In this document: piece by piece, positions 47,515 to 55,833 of the stretch
How positions within the stretch are numbered: position 1 is the first letter of the stretch
Layout: each line of letters starts with the position of its first letter
Assembly: GCA_016709145.1 (NCBI GenBank)
Contig: JADJEK010000001.1
Coordinates: 1,364,001 to 1,428,000 of the forward strand
DNA from: Planctomycetota bacterium
GTDB lineage: Bacteria > Planctomycetota > B15-G4 > JADJEK01
Direction of reading: 5' to 3'
DNA: 64,000 nucleotides
Position numbers and translations under genes: made by a program
Notes under the pieces: model-generated
Database searches by the model: none
What the model saw: only the letters and a program-made list of their open reading frames with translations
What the model was told of the DNA's origin: nothing

Positions 47515-48705
47515 TCAGCCCTTGCGGCTCTCGTCGCGATAGGCGTCGCGGAACGGCACGCCGGCCTTCGCTCGTTCGAGCGCGCGCGCGGTGGCCGCGA
47601 GCTTCGGATCGGCGGCGGCCTCGCGCAGATGCGCCTCGTTCCACTCGACGCGATCGAGCAAGCGCGCGACCAACGGCAACATCGCGGTGACGCGGTCGTG
47701 CGCGCGGAACAGCGGGCCCTTCAACAACTGGAAGTCGCGGTGGTAGCCGGACGGCAGATCGCGCGTGACCTCGCGCAACTGATCGCGATCCCCGACGACC
47801 TGCCGCGCGTGTGCGCGCAGCAGCTCGACGACGTCGGGATTGCGCTTCTGCGGCATCATCGACGAGCCCGTCGTCAACTCGACCGGCAGGCGCGCGAACC
47901 CGAACTCGTCGGTCGTGAACAACCACAAGTCCGCGGCGAGGCGGCCGATCACGAGCGCGATCGACTCGAGCGCGGTGACGTACGCGAGTTCGGCGCGACC
48001 GCGCGTGAGTTGGACGTGCGTGACCGGTTCGTCCGCCGCTTCGAATCCGAGGCGCTGCGCGACGAAGGCTCGATCGAGCGCGATCGGCACGCCGTAGCCC
48101 GCACCGGAACCGAGTGGACAGAAGCGCACGCGCCGCGCTGCGAGCTCGAGATCGTCGGTGGAGTCGGAGAACGCACGCGCGTGCGCGTCGGCGAAGTCGC
48201 GCAACGAGGACGGCATCGCGCGCCGCAAGTGCGTGTAGCCCGGCAGTGGAACGTGCCCCGAGCGTTGCGCGAGCGCCGCGGCCGAGTCCGCGACGGCGCG
48301 CAAGGCGGTCGTCGTCGATGCGATCGCGTCGCGCAACCAAAGGCGGACGTCGACCGTGATCTGCTCGTTGCGAGAGCGACCGGTGTGCAGCTTCTTGCCG
48401 GCGTCACCCGTGAGCGCGATCAAACGGCGCTCGACGGCCGAATGGACGTCCTCGTCGCTGGGCTCGACAGTGAACGTCCCCGCGCGGAACTCGTCGACGA
48501 TCGTGCGCAGTCCGCTGCGGATCAACTCGGCGTCGGTCGCGTCGACGACGCCGACTCGTTCGAGCCCGTCGACGTGCGCGAGGCTGCCGCGGACGTCGTG
48601 TTCGACCAAGCGGCGATCGAGCAACCAGTCGTCGCCGATCGTGAACGCGAGCATGTCGGGGTCGATGGCATCGCCGCGATCCCAGATGGGCTTGGATGAA
48701 CTCAT
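47515..48705 (-). CDS. argH: Argininosuccinate lyase
   Basis: 396 aa, about 60 shorter than most ArgH. Splits argininosuccinate into arginine and fumarate, last step of arginine synthesis. TGRSRNEQ at 108-115 and the signature GSSMMPQKRNP at 280-290, with the catalytic-loop Ser, are present. The last gene of the arginine operon; start overlaps the argE-type stop (ATGA). Confidence 0.96.
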   Translation of the reverse strand: MSSSKPIWDRGDAIDPDMLAFTIGDDWLLDRRLVEHDVRGSLAHVDGLERVGVVDATDAELIRSGLRTIVDEFRAGTFTVEPSDEDVHSAVERRLIALTGDAGKKLHTGRSRNEQITVDVRLWLRDAIASTTTALRAVADSAAALAQRSGHVPLPGYTHLRRAMPSSLRDFADAHARAFSDSTDDLELAARRVRFCPLGSGAGYGVPIALDRAFVAQRLGFEAADEPVTHVQLTRGRAELAYVTALESIALVIGRLAADLWLFTTDEFGFARLPVELTTGSSMMPQKRNPDVVELLRAHARQVVGDRDQLREVTRDLPSGYHRDFQLLKGPLFRAHDRVTAMLPLVARLLDRVEWNEAHLREAAADPKLAATARALERAKAGVPFRDAYRDESRKG

Positions 48706-49802
48706 CGTGAAGCCTCCGCGGCCGCGGCCGCCGCGAGCGCGTCGAGCATCGCCGGTGCTGCCGCGGTGTAGAACGCGACGCCGGCGTCGACTTCACCGCG
48801 CAGGACGAACTCGTCGGGCGTGTGCGAACGCACCGACACTCCCGGACCGCACTTCACGCCAGGGACGCCTTGCAGCAGTGCGAGGTCGGACAGCGTCCGC
48901 GACGCGATCGGGTGAGTCTTGCCTGCTGCGCGCAACGCCGCTGCAACGATCGGATGATCGTCGCGCGTCTCGAACGCGAGCAGTCGCTTCGATCGGATCG
49001 TGACTTCGGCGTGGGGCAATCGCGACGCGAGCGCGTCGCGCACGTCGTCGGCGCTCGTGTTCGGCGAGAGGCGCGCGTCGAAGACCGCATTCGCGCTGTC
49101 GGGCACGACGTTGTGGCGATCGCCCGACGCGAGCTGCGTCGCGACCACGGTCGTCGTGCCGAGGCGCGCGTGCGGCGCTCCGACCGCGACGACCGGCTCG
49201 AGCCCGGCCAGATCGCGCGCCGCGAGCAACAGCGCGTTCGAATGCTCGACGTGCCCCGCGTTCGCGGCGTGGCACGACTTGCCGCGCCACGTGGCCGCGA
49301 GCACCGAGAGCCCGCCTTGCGCCGACACGACCTCGAGGCCCGTCGGTTCGCCGCAGATGCACGCGTCGGGCAAGCCGAGCGCCGCGATCGCCGCGGCTGC
49401 GCCCGAGTTGTTGGTCTCCTCGCACGCGGTCAGCACGACGTCGACGCCGCCGCGCAGCGGCTGGCCCGCCAGCGCGAACAACGCGGTCAGCATCGTTGCG
49501 GCGCTGATCTTCGCGTCGTTCGCGCCGCGCCCGACCAAGACGTCACCGTCCCACACGCCGCGCAGCGGCTCGCGCGTCCAGCCCGAGCCGACCGGCACCG
49601 TGTCGAGGTGCGACATCAGCCACACCCGCGGCCGCGCCTCCGGCGCGAGTCGCGCGACCACGGTGTCGCCGATGCGCACGACGTCGATGCCGCGCTCGAC
49701 GACCAGCGCTTGCACGAAGTCCGCGATCGCGCGCTCGTCGCCCGAAGGGCTCGAGCACGCGACCATGCGCGCGAGCAAGTCGTGAGCGCCGTGCGTCGTC
49801 AT
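48702..49802 (-). CDS. argE: M20-family deacetylase, acetylornithine or acetylcitrulline deacetylase type
   Basis: 366 aa from ATG 49802, overlapping argB by 4 bp. Metal ligands: SHLDTVP, GRGANDAK, ACEETNNSGAAA (with the general-base Glu), CGEPTGLEVVSAQ; LRGEVDAGVAF and SHTPDEFV near the end. Removes the acetyl group in arginine synthesis; whether from ornithine or citrulline depends on which transcarbamylase the organism has, and none is in the window. Its place between argB and argH supports the role. Confidence 0.9.
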   Translation of the reverse strand: MTTHGAHDLLARMVACSSPSGDERAIADFVQALVVERGIDVVRIGDTVVARLAPEARPRVWLMSHLDTVPVGSGWTREPLRGVWDGDVLVGRGANDAKISAATMLTALFALAGQPLRGGVDVVLTACEETNNSGAAAAIAALGLPDACICGEPTGLEVVSAQGGLSVLAATWRGKSCHAANAGHVEHSNALLLAARDLAGLEPVVAVGAPHARLGTTTVVATQLASGDRHNVVPDSANAVFDARLSPNTSADDVRDALASRLPHAEVTIRSKRLLAFETRDDHPIVAAALRAAGKTHPIASRTLSDLALLQGVPGVKCGPGVSVRSHTPDEFVLRGEVDAGVAFYTAAAPAMLDALAAAAAAEASR

Positions 49803-50710
49803 GCTTCGTCGGTGGTCGCGGCGATCGCCGCGATCGGCTCCGGCGCGCGCTCGGGCTCGCGCGTGATCAGCGTGCCCGAACCGTGCGTCGTGTAGAGCTC
49901 GACGAGCAACGCTTCGGGATCGAGGCCCGAGACCACGTGGACGCGCACCACGCCGCGATCGAGCGCGGCGCGGATCGCTTGCGCCTTCACGCGCATGCCG
50001 CCTTCGAACGAACCGGCCGCTTCGAGGTCGGCGAGTTCCGCGAGCGACAACGCCGACACGAGCGAGCCCGGATCCGTCACCGAACGCAGGATGCCCGGCG
50101 CGCTGGTCACGAGCACGAGCTTCGACGCGCCGAGTGCTCCGGCGAGCGCAGCCGCGGCGAGGTCGGCGTTGATGTTCAGCACAGCGCCGGCGCCATCGCT
50201 CGCGATCGGTGCGATGACCGGCACGCGGCCGGCGTCGAGCATCGTCACGATCGTCGAGACGTCGACGGTCGTCAGATCGCCGACCTCGCCGAAGTCGACG
50301 AGGCCTTGCGACGTCTTCATCGGCGCGCGGCGCCGCGCGACCAACGCGCCGCACGAGGCCGCGACGATGCCGATCGCCGGGGAGCCCTGTTCGACCAGCG
50401 CCGCCGACAGATCGCCGTTCAGCTCGCCCGCCATCGCGAGCCGGAGCGCGCGCAGCGCCACGGCGCTCGTCACGCGGCGACCGTCGATCATGCGCGGCTC
50501 CTCGCCGAGCATCCGCTGCAGTTGGTCGATCTGCGGCCCGCCGCCGTGGACCACGACGACGCGCGCGCCGAGAGCGTGGATGACCGCGATCTGACGAGCG
50601 AGCTGCTTCAGCAGTGCGGGCTTCGCGATCGTCGCGCCGCCGGCCTTGACGACGATGACGCGGTCCTTGTGCATGCGCACGTACGGGGCGGCCTTGAACA
50701 GCTCTTTCAT
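49799..50710 (-). CDS. argB: Acetylglutamate kinase
   Basis: 303 aa. Phosphorylates N-acetylglutamate. Amino acid kinase fold: VIVVKAGGATIAKPALL, VVVVHGGGPQIDQLQRMLG, VARRRAPMKTSQGLVDFGEVGDLTTVDV, NINADLAAAALAGALGASKLVLVTSAPGI, and GGMRVKAQAI. The C-terminal tail of about 30 residues (EPERAPEPIAAIAAT) is extra. Overlaps argD and argE by 4 bp each. Confidence 0.95.
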   Translation of the reverse strand: MKELFKAAPYVRMHKDRVIVVKAGGATIAKPALLKQLARQIAVIHALGARVVVVHGGGPQIDQLQRMLGEEPRMIDGRRVTSAVALRALRLAMAGELNGDLSAALVEQGSPAIGIVAASCGALVARRRAPMKTSQGLVDFGEVGDLTTVDVSTIVTMLDAGRVPVIAPIASDGAGAVLNINADLAAAALAGALGASKLVLVTSAPGILRSVTDPGSLVSALSLAELADLEAAGSFEGGMRVKAQAIRAALDRGVVRVHVVSGLDPEALLVELYTTHGSGTLITREPERAPEPIAAIAATTDEA

Positions 50711-51906
50711 CGCGAAACCTCCACGGAGCGCATGCCGCCCGACGGTGCGGACGGAGTTGCGGGGGACGAACACGAAACGTTCACCGCGTCGAGCGCGGCG
50801 GCGAGCAGGTGCGCTCGCTCGGGCTCCAACGTCAGTGCCGGACACAGGCGCAACACGCTGGGATCGTCGCACGTGCCGACCAACACGCCTTCGCGCAGCA
50901 GCGCGTCGCGGATCGGTTTCGCGGTGAGGCCCGGCTTCAGTTCGAGCCCGAGCAGCAAGCCGGCGCCACGCACGCGAGCGACGGGGCCGCGCAGGCCGGC
51001 TTCGATCAACGCGGCCGAACTGGCGCGGACGCGCGCGAGGAAGCTCGGAGTCGCGATCGCGCGCGAAACCTCGGCCGCGAGCGCGAGCGGCAGCGGACCA
51101 CCACCGAACGTCGAACCGAACAGCGAGCCCGGCACGCGCGTGGCCCACGCGGCCGTGGCGACGGTGAGGCCGAGCGGAATGCCGCCCGCCGCGCCCTTCG
51201 CGGTCGTGAAGAAGTCCGGCGTGACGCCGAAGTACTGCGCCGCCCACGGCGTGCCGAGTCGACCGTTGCCGGTTTGCACTTCGTCGAAGATCAGCGCGGC
51301 GCCGGACGCATCGCAGGCTTCGCGCAGTGCTTCGAGGAAGCCGTGCGGAGGATCGACGACACCCGCGAGCGATTGGATCGGTTCGAGGATGACCCCGGCC
51401 ACGCGGTCCGTGATCGCCGCGCGCGCGGCGATCACGTCGCCGAATTGCACGCGGACGACGTGGAACGGTGAGAACGGCGAAGCCTTCTTGGTGGTGTCGG
51501 TCACCGCCGCGGCCGCTGCCGTGCGCCCGTGGAATGCGCCCGAGAACGCGACGACGGTGTCGCGACCGGTCGCGTGCAGCGCGGCCTTCAACGCGTTCTC
51601 GTTGGCCTCGGCGCCGCTGTTCGAACAGAACACGTGCCAGTCACCGGGCGGCAGGTTCGCTTCGAACGCGCGCAGGAACGCGTGGCGCGGCGCGTGGTCG
51701 ATCAAGTTCGTCACGAACGCGAGTTCGTTCCACTGGCGCGTCAACGTCGCACCGAGCGTCTGATTGCCAGCGCCGAGCGAGAGCACGCAATGCCCGCCGT
51801 AGAGGTCGAGGATGCGGCGCCCGTCGCGCAGGATCAGCGTGTCGCCTTCGGCGCGCACGACGTCGAGCGGAAGGCGAACGTAGGCATTCCATTCGGTGAG
51901 CGTCAT
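50707..51906 (-). CDS. argD: Acetylornithine aminotransferase
   Basis: 399 aa, class III PLP aminotransferase. NSGAEANENALKAAL, AFSGAFHGRTAAAAAVT, ALIFDEVQTGNGRLG and the PLP lysine in FTTAKGAAGGIPLG are all there. Converts N-acetylglutamate semialdehyde to N-acetylornithine. Overlaps both neighbours by 4 bp (ATGA). Confidence 0.95.
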   Translation of the reverse strand: MTLTEWNAYVRLPLDVVRAEGDTLILRDGRRILDLYGGHCVLSLGAGNQTLGATLTRQWNELAFVTNLIDHAPRHAFLRAFEANLPPGDWHVFCSNSGAEANENALKAALHATGRDTVVAFSGAFHGRTAAAAAVTDTTKKASPFSPFHVVRVQFGDVIAARAAITDRVAGVILEPIQSLAGVVDPPHGFLEALREACDASGAALIFDEVQTGNGRLGTPWAAQYFGVTPDFFTTAKGAAGGIPLGLTVATAAWATRVPGSLFGSTFGGGPLPLALAAEVSRAIATPSFLARVRASSAALIEAGLRGPVARVRGAGLLLGLELKPGLTAKPIRDALLREGVLVGTCDDPSVLRLCPALTLEPERAHLLAAALDAVNVSCSSPATPSAPSGGMRSVEVSR

Positions 51907-52976
51907 CCCGTCACTCCGAGGCCGCAGCGCGGCAGTCCAGCGGCTTCGTCGAAGCCGAGCATGAGGTTCAGGCACTGCAGTGCCTGACCGGATCCACCTT
52001 TCACGATGTTGTCGAGCGTCAGACAGACGGTCAGCGTCGAGCCGCGCACCGCGAGTCCGAGGCTCGCGCGATTCGAGCCGACCACGCGCCGCAGGTCGGG
52101 CACGCCGTCGTGCAGGAACTCGACGAACGGCTCGTCCGCATAGCGCGCCGCATACGTCGCGATCGCCTTGGCCTCGTCGACTCCCGCGCGCAACGGCAGG
52201 AATGCCGTCAAGTGGATGCCGCGCACGAACGGTCCCGAGTGCGGCACGAACGCGATCGCCGCGGAGCGCGCCGTCGTGGTCGAAAGCGTTTGACGCAACT
52301 CGGCCTCGTGACGGTGACCCTTCAGCGCGTACGCCCACAAGTTGCCGGCGCGATGCGGGTGGTGCGTGTTCGGCGCGGGCTTCGCGCCGCTGCCCGATGA
52401 TCCGGTGATGCCGGACAGCACGAGCGGTCGCGAGGCGTCGATCGAGCCCGCGGCCGCGATCGGCCACACCGCGAGCTGCATTGCCGTCGCGAAGCAACCG
52501 GCCGCGGCGGCGCGGCGAGCGTGTCGGATCGCGTCGCGCTGCAATTCGGGCAAGCCGTACACGAACTCGGGCAGGCCCTCGGGGTCGGCGTGGGCTTCGC
52601 CGTAGGTCGCGTGGTGTTCGTCGGGATCGCGCAGCCGGTAATCGGCCGCGAGATCGACGACGACGACGTTCGCGTCGACCCTGCGTTCGCGCAGTCGCGT
52701 GCGCAACGCCAGCCAATGCCGCGCGGACTCGCCGTGCGGCAACGCATAGGCGACTGCGACGGTGCCCGAGCTCGCGAGCTCGAGCACGCGCTCGTTCGCG
52801 ACGTCGAACGTCACGGCGACCGGCGCGACCGCCAAGTGCGGATGCGCCGCGGACAGCGATCCGCCGTCGCGCGTCGCCGCCGCCGCGAGTTCGAGTCCGG
52901 GATGCGCGTCGAGCAGCCGAAGGAGTTCGCCGCCGAGCAGACCGGAGGCGCCGAACAACACCAGCGGCGTCTTCAT
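51903..52976 (-). CDS. argC: N-acetyl-gamma-glutamyl-phosphate reductase
   Basis: 357 aa from ATG 52976. Rossmann start VLFGASGLLGGELLRLL, catalytic Cys in AAAGCFATAMQLA, then GITGSSGSGAKP and the C-terminal VKGGSGQALQCLNLMLG. NADPH-dependent reduction after ArgB. Overlaps the P-loop gene upstream and argD downstream by 4 bp each. Confidence 0.95.
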   Translation of the reverse strand: MKTPLVLFGASGLLGGELLRLLDAHPGLELAAAATRDGGSLSAAHPHLAVAPVAVTFDVANERVLELASSGTVAVAYALPHGESARHWLALRTRLRERRVDANVVVVDLAADYRLRDPDEHHATYGEAHADPEGLPEFVYGLPELQRDAIRHARRAAAAGCFATAMQLAVWPIAAAGSIDASRPLVLSGITGSSGSGAKPAPNTHHPHRAGNLWAYALKGHRHEAELRQTLSTTTARSAAIAFVPHSGPFVRGIHLTAFLPLRAGVDEAKAIATYAARYADEPFVEFLHDGVPDLRRVVGSNRASLGLAVRGSTLTVCLTLDNIVKGGSGQALQCLNLMLGFDEAAGLPRCGLGVTG

Positions 52977-54070
52977 CGATGACCCGCGTGCAGCGCGGCT
53001 CCGTTCGTTGCGACCACCGACGACGTCGTCGACGCGATGTGCGCTTCGAGCGTCTGCACGAGGCTCGCACCGTCGCGCAACGCGTTCCACGCCGGCGTCT
53101 CGAGTCGTTCGCGGCAGAAGCGCTGACCGGTGATCGTGTCGGTGACGCGTCCGCAGATCGCGGCGGCCGCGAGGCCGTAGCGGTCACGCAGGATCTGTCG
53201 TCCACCCCACGCACCGACCGGATCCTGCGCACACAGCACGATCGCCGTCAGCGACGAGCGGAACGCCGGATCGTCGAGCAACGCGTGCACGCCGTACGTG
53301 CCGAGCAAGCCGTCGCCGAGTTCGAGCACGATCACGTCCGGCTCGCCGTCCGCGAGGTGCGCGAGCAGCGCCTTGCCCGTGGGCGCCGCGGTCTTCTCGC
53401 TGGTCGTCACCACGCCGAAGTCCGTGAACACGAGCGCCGGCTCGGCGCCGCTGTCCTTCATCTGCAACACGTCGCGTCGCAGCGACACGCCCGTGAGCTT
53501 GCCCGCGGCCACGCGGCGGCCGGCGCGCGAGAGTTCACCGATGATCACGCACGCGGCGGTGGTCTTGCCGGCGTCCATGCACGTGCCCACCAGCGCGATC
53601 ACCGGCGGCAGCGAACCGCCGAGTTCGAGCGGCGGCAACGCGGCGCGCGCGACGTTCGCGGGCACGCCGACGCGGGTGCCGACGTACGGGAACTCGAGCA
53701 CGCTGCCGAGGATCTCGACGCGGAACGGTTCACCGACGCCGGGAGCCGCTTGCGCGCCCGCGCCGATCACGCCGCCGAGGTTCAGCACGTTGAGCTCGTC
53801 GCCCGGCTTCACGGCTTCCGGCACGTAGCCCGAGAAGCCGTACAGCGCGTCGCGATGCCCGAGCGCTCCCGCGATGATGTCGCCGGGGTAGAGCTGGACC
53901 ATGCGCCCGTGCACGTCTTCGAGCGTGTTGTACGTGGTCTTCGCGTTCTTCACGCGCGCGGCCACGACGGTGCCTTCGACGGCGGGGATCTCGTCGCCGA
54001 GCACCGCGTTCTTCTCGAGACCGAGACGCAACGTGACGGACGCGATCTTGTCGATCTGGACTCGCCTCAT
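52973..54070 (-). CDS. P-loop protein of unknown function inside the arginine operon
   Basis: 365 aa from ATG 54070, overlapping argG and argC by 4 bp each, so surely co-translated. Residues 1-145 are a beta-rich domain (EDVHGRMVQLYPGDIIAGALGHRDALYGFSGYVP, NVLNLGGVIGAG). From 155 on it is a nucleotide-binding domain: VGTCMDAGKTTAA (161-173) has the G-x5-GKT loop of the dethiobiotin synthetase / CobQ / DUF1611 group, not the usual four-residue loop. Further conserved-looking phrases are TGVSLRRDVLQMKDSGAEPALVF, VIVLELGDGLLGTYGVHALL and CGRVTDTITGQRF. No known arginine enzyme looks like this. The operon lacks argA/argJ and a transcarbamylase; substitution for one of these, or a ligase or chaperone role, is speculation. 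Confidence 0.6.
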   Translation of the reverse strand: MRRVQIDKIASVTLRLGLEKNAVLGDEIPAVEGTVVAARVKNAKTTYNTLEDVHGRMVQLYPGDIIAGALGHRDALYGFSGYVPEAVKPGDELNVLNLGGVIGAGAQAAPGVGEPFRVEILGSVLEFPYVGTRVGVPANVARAALPPLELGGSLPPVIALVGTCMDAGKTTAACVIIGELSRAGRRVAAGKLTGVSLRRDVLQMKDSGAEPALVFTDFGVVTTSEKTAAPTGKALLAHLADGEPDVIVLELGDGLLGTYGVHALLDDPAFRSSLTAIVLCAQDPVGAWGGRQILRDRYGLAAAAICGRVTDTITGQRFCRERLETPAWNALRDGASLVQTLEAHIASTTSSVVATNGAALHAGHR

Positions 54071-55269
54071 GACGACCCTCCTGCTTCCGCGAGCCGATGC
54101 AGGCGACCCGGCTCGGCGAGGAGCCGAGCGAGGCCGACCGCTGCGCGCGGATCCGAACGACTGGCCGCCCGTTCGCCGTAGCGAGCGTCGGACGCGGACA
54201 TCATCGAATGCGGCGACGACACACCCTCGACGAGGGTGCGACCGTGCGCGAGGTTGACGCGGACATCGCCGGTCACGCGTTGCTGGCTCGACAGGAAGAA
54301 GGCTTCGAGGTCGCGCTGCAGCGGGTCGTGGAACAGGCCCTGGTGGACGCGCTTGCCGTAGACCTCGCCGAGGTGGTCCTTCCAGAAGCGTTGGTCTTCG
54401 GTCAGCACGAGCTTCTCGAGTTCGCGGTGCGCGCCGATCAGGATCTCGGCGGCGGGGGCCTCGAACGCGATGCGGCCTTTGATGCCGAGCACCGTGTCGC
54501 CGAGGTGATAGCCGCGACCGACGCCGAGCGCGCCGGCTTCGACGTTCAGCGTCTCGATCAGTTCGACCGGCGTGAGTGCGCGACCATCGATCGCGACCGG
54601 AATGCCGCCCTCGAAGCTCACGTGAATCGTGCGCTCGCGTGGAGTCGCGAACGCGCCGCGCGTCCATTGCCACGCATCTTCGGGCAACGGTTCGTCGCTG
54701 GTCGACATCTCGCCGCCGCCGATCGTCAGGCCCCACAAGCCTTGGTTCACCGAGTAGCGCGCGCCCGACGGCGGTAGCGGGAAGCCGGCCTGCGTGAGGT
54801 AGTCGCGTTCCGTGCCGCGCTCGAGGCCGAGGTCGCGGACCGGCGCGATCACCTGCAGATGCGGCGCGATGGTCGCGAGCGCGGCCTCGAAGCGGACTTG
54901 ATCGTTGCCGGCGGCGGTGCAGCCGTGCGCGATCGCGTCGAACCCGCGCTCGAGCGCGACGCGCGCCAACACTTCGGCTTGCAAGCCGCGCTCGGCGCCG
55001 ACCGACAGCGGATAGACCGCGCCGCGGCGCACGTTCGCGGCGATCAGGAAGCGCAGTACACGGTCGAAGAGTTCGGCACGCGCGTCGACGATCAGCGTGT
55101 CCACCGCGCCGAGCGCCTGCGCGCGTGCCGTCATCTCCGACCGTTCTCGCGGTGTGAAACCACCGCAGTCGACTGTCAATGCGGTGACCGCGGCGCGCTG
55201 CTCGCGCGTCAGCCAGGCCACCAGGAAGGAAGTGTCGAGACCGCCCGAGTATCCGAGGAGAACGCGCAC
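54067..55269 (-). CDS. argG: Argininosuccinate synthase
   Basis: 400 aa from GTG 55269, 1 nt after argR. ATP-dependent joining of citrulline and aspartate. SGGLDTSFLVAWL at 9-21 is the ATP-pyrophosphatase motif; AHGCTAAGNDQVRFEAAL and PLPPSGARYSVNQGLWG contain substrate-binding residues. Full length; overlaps the P-loop gene by 4 bp. Confidence 0.96.
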   Translation of the reverse strand: MRVLLGYSGGLDTSFLVAWLTREQRAAVTALTVDCGGFTPRERSEMTARAQALGAVDTLIVDARAELFDRVLRFLIAANVRRGAVYPLSVGAERGLQAEVLARVALERGFDAIAHGCTAAGNDQVRFEAALATIAPHLQVIAPVRDLGLERGTERDYLTQAGFPLPPSGARYSVNQGLWGLTIGGGEMSTSDEPLPEDAWQWTRGAFATPRERTIHVSFEGGIPVAIDGRALTPVELIETLNVEAGALGVGRGYHLGDTVLGIKGRIAFEAPAAEILIGAHRELEKLVLTEDQRFWKDHLGEVYGKRVHQGLFHDPLQRDLEAFFLSSQQRVTGDVRVNLAHGRTLVEGVSSPHSMMSASDARYGERAASRSDPRAAVGLARLLAEPGRLHRLAEAGGSS

Positions 55270-55270
55270 G

Positions 55271-55714
55271 TCAGACTCCTTCCACGAGTTCGCGGACGAT
55301 GCGGCGCATGCGTTGCGCGGCCGCGTCGGTTCCGAGGGCGACGAGCACCGTGTCGTCGCCGGCGACCGTTCCGACGAGGCCTTCGAAGCCGTCGTCGGCG
55401 AGCTGGTCGATCGCGCGGCCCACCGCCGAACCGGCGCCGGGCTCGCAGAACACCACGACGAATCGCGAGGCCGGCTCCGCGCCGCGCAGCAGCGGCTTGA
55501 GCTGATCGAGCGGCGTGACGCGCTCGGGCAGCACCGCGACGTACGCGCCGCCGCTCTTGCCGACCTTCAGCGCCGCGAGGTCCCGCGAGATCACGGGCTG
55601 CGAAGCGCGAAAGCCCTTCTTCGCCAGAGCGGAGCGCAGCTCCTTCTGACTCTTGATCTCACGATCGTTCAACAAGCTGAGGATCGCGCGTCGCCGCGCA
55701 TGGGTCTTGGTCAT
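55271..55714 (-). CDS. argR: Arginine repressor
   Basis: 147 aa. Winged helix domain KTHARRRAILSLLNDREIKSQKELRSALAKKGFRASQPVISRDLAAL and C-terminal arginine-binding hexamer domain GTVAGDDTVLVALGTDAAAQRMRRIV (GDDT- motif). First gene of the arginine operon, so it controls itself and the pathway with arginine as co-repressor. Confidence 0.95.
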   Translation of the reverse strand: MTKTHARRRAILSLLNDREIKSQKELRSALAKKGFRASQPVISRDLAALKVGKSGGAYVAVLPERVTPLDQLKPLLRGAEPASRFVVVFCEPGAGSAVGRAIDQLADDGFEGLVGTVAGDDTVLVALGTDAAAQRMRRIVRELVEGV

Positions 55715-55724
55715 CGCGGCGCGA

Positions 55725-55740
55725 AGAATAGATATGCGCT
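55725..55740. promoter_or_regulatory. Candidate ARG box 1
   Basis: GAATAGATATGCGC, about 12 nt upstream of argR; its reverse complement resembles the TGAATNNNNATTCA family of ArgR sites. It shares GAAT-N3-TATGCGC with box 2, centre to centre 31 bp, about three helical turns. Confidence 0.45.
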
Positions 55741-55755
55741 CGCGCCGCGCTACGG

Positions 55756-55772
55756 CGAATCTTTATGCGCAT
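55756..55772. promoter_or_regulatory. Candidate ARG box 2
   Basis: GAATCTTTATGCGC; the reverse complement TGCATAAAGATTCG-like form matches about 11 of 14 positions of an ArgR box. Paired with box 1 in the way ArgR hexamers bind. Confidence 0.45.
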
Positions 55773-55833
55773 ACTCCGCGACCGTGCGAATACAGCGTGG
55801 ATGCCCGAGAAACCGCCCGTACGACGCGTTCCG

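Noticed and set aside
49883..51763. 626-codon plus-strand frame
   Set aside because: Antisense to argB and argD.
50707..53232. 841-codon minus-strand frame including argD
   Set aside because: Only the last 399 codons are argD; the upstream part is out of frame with argC, which is clearly real.
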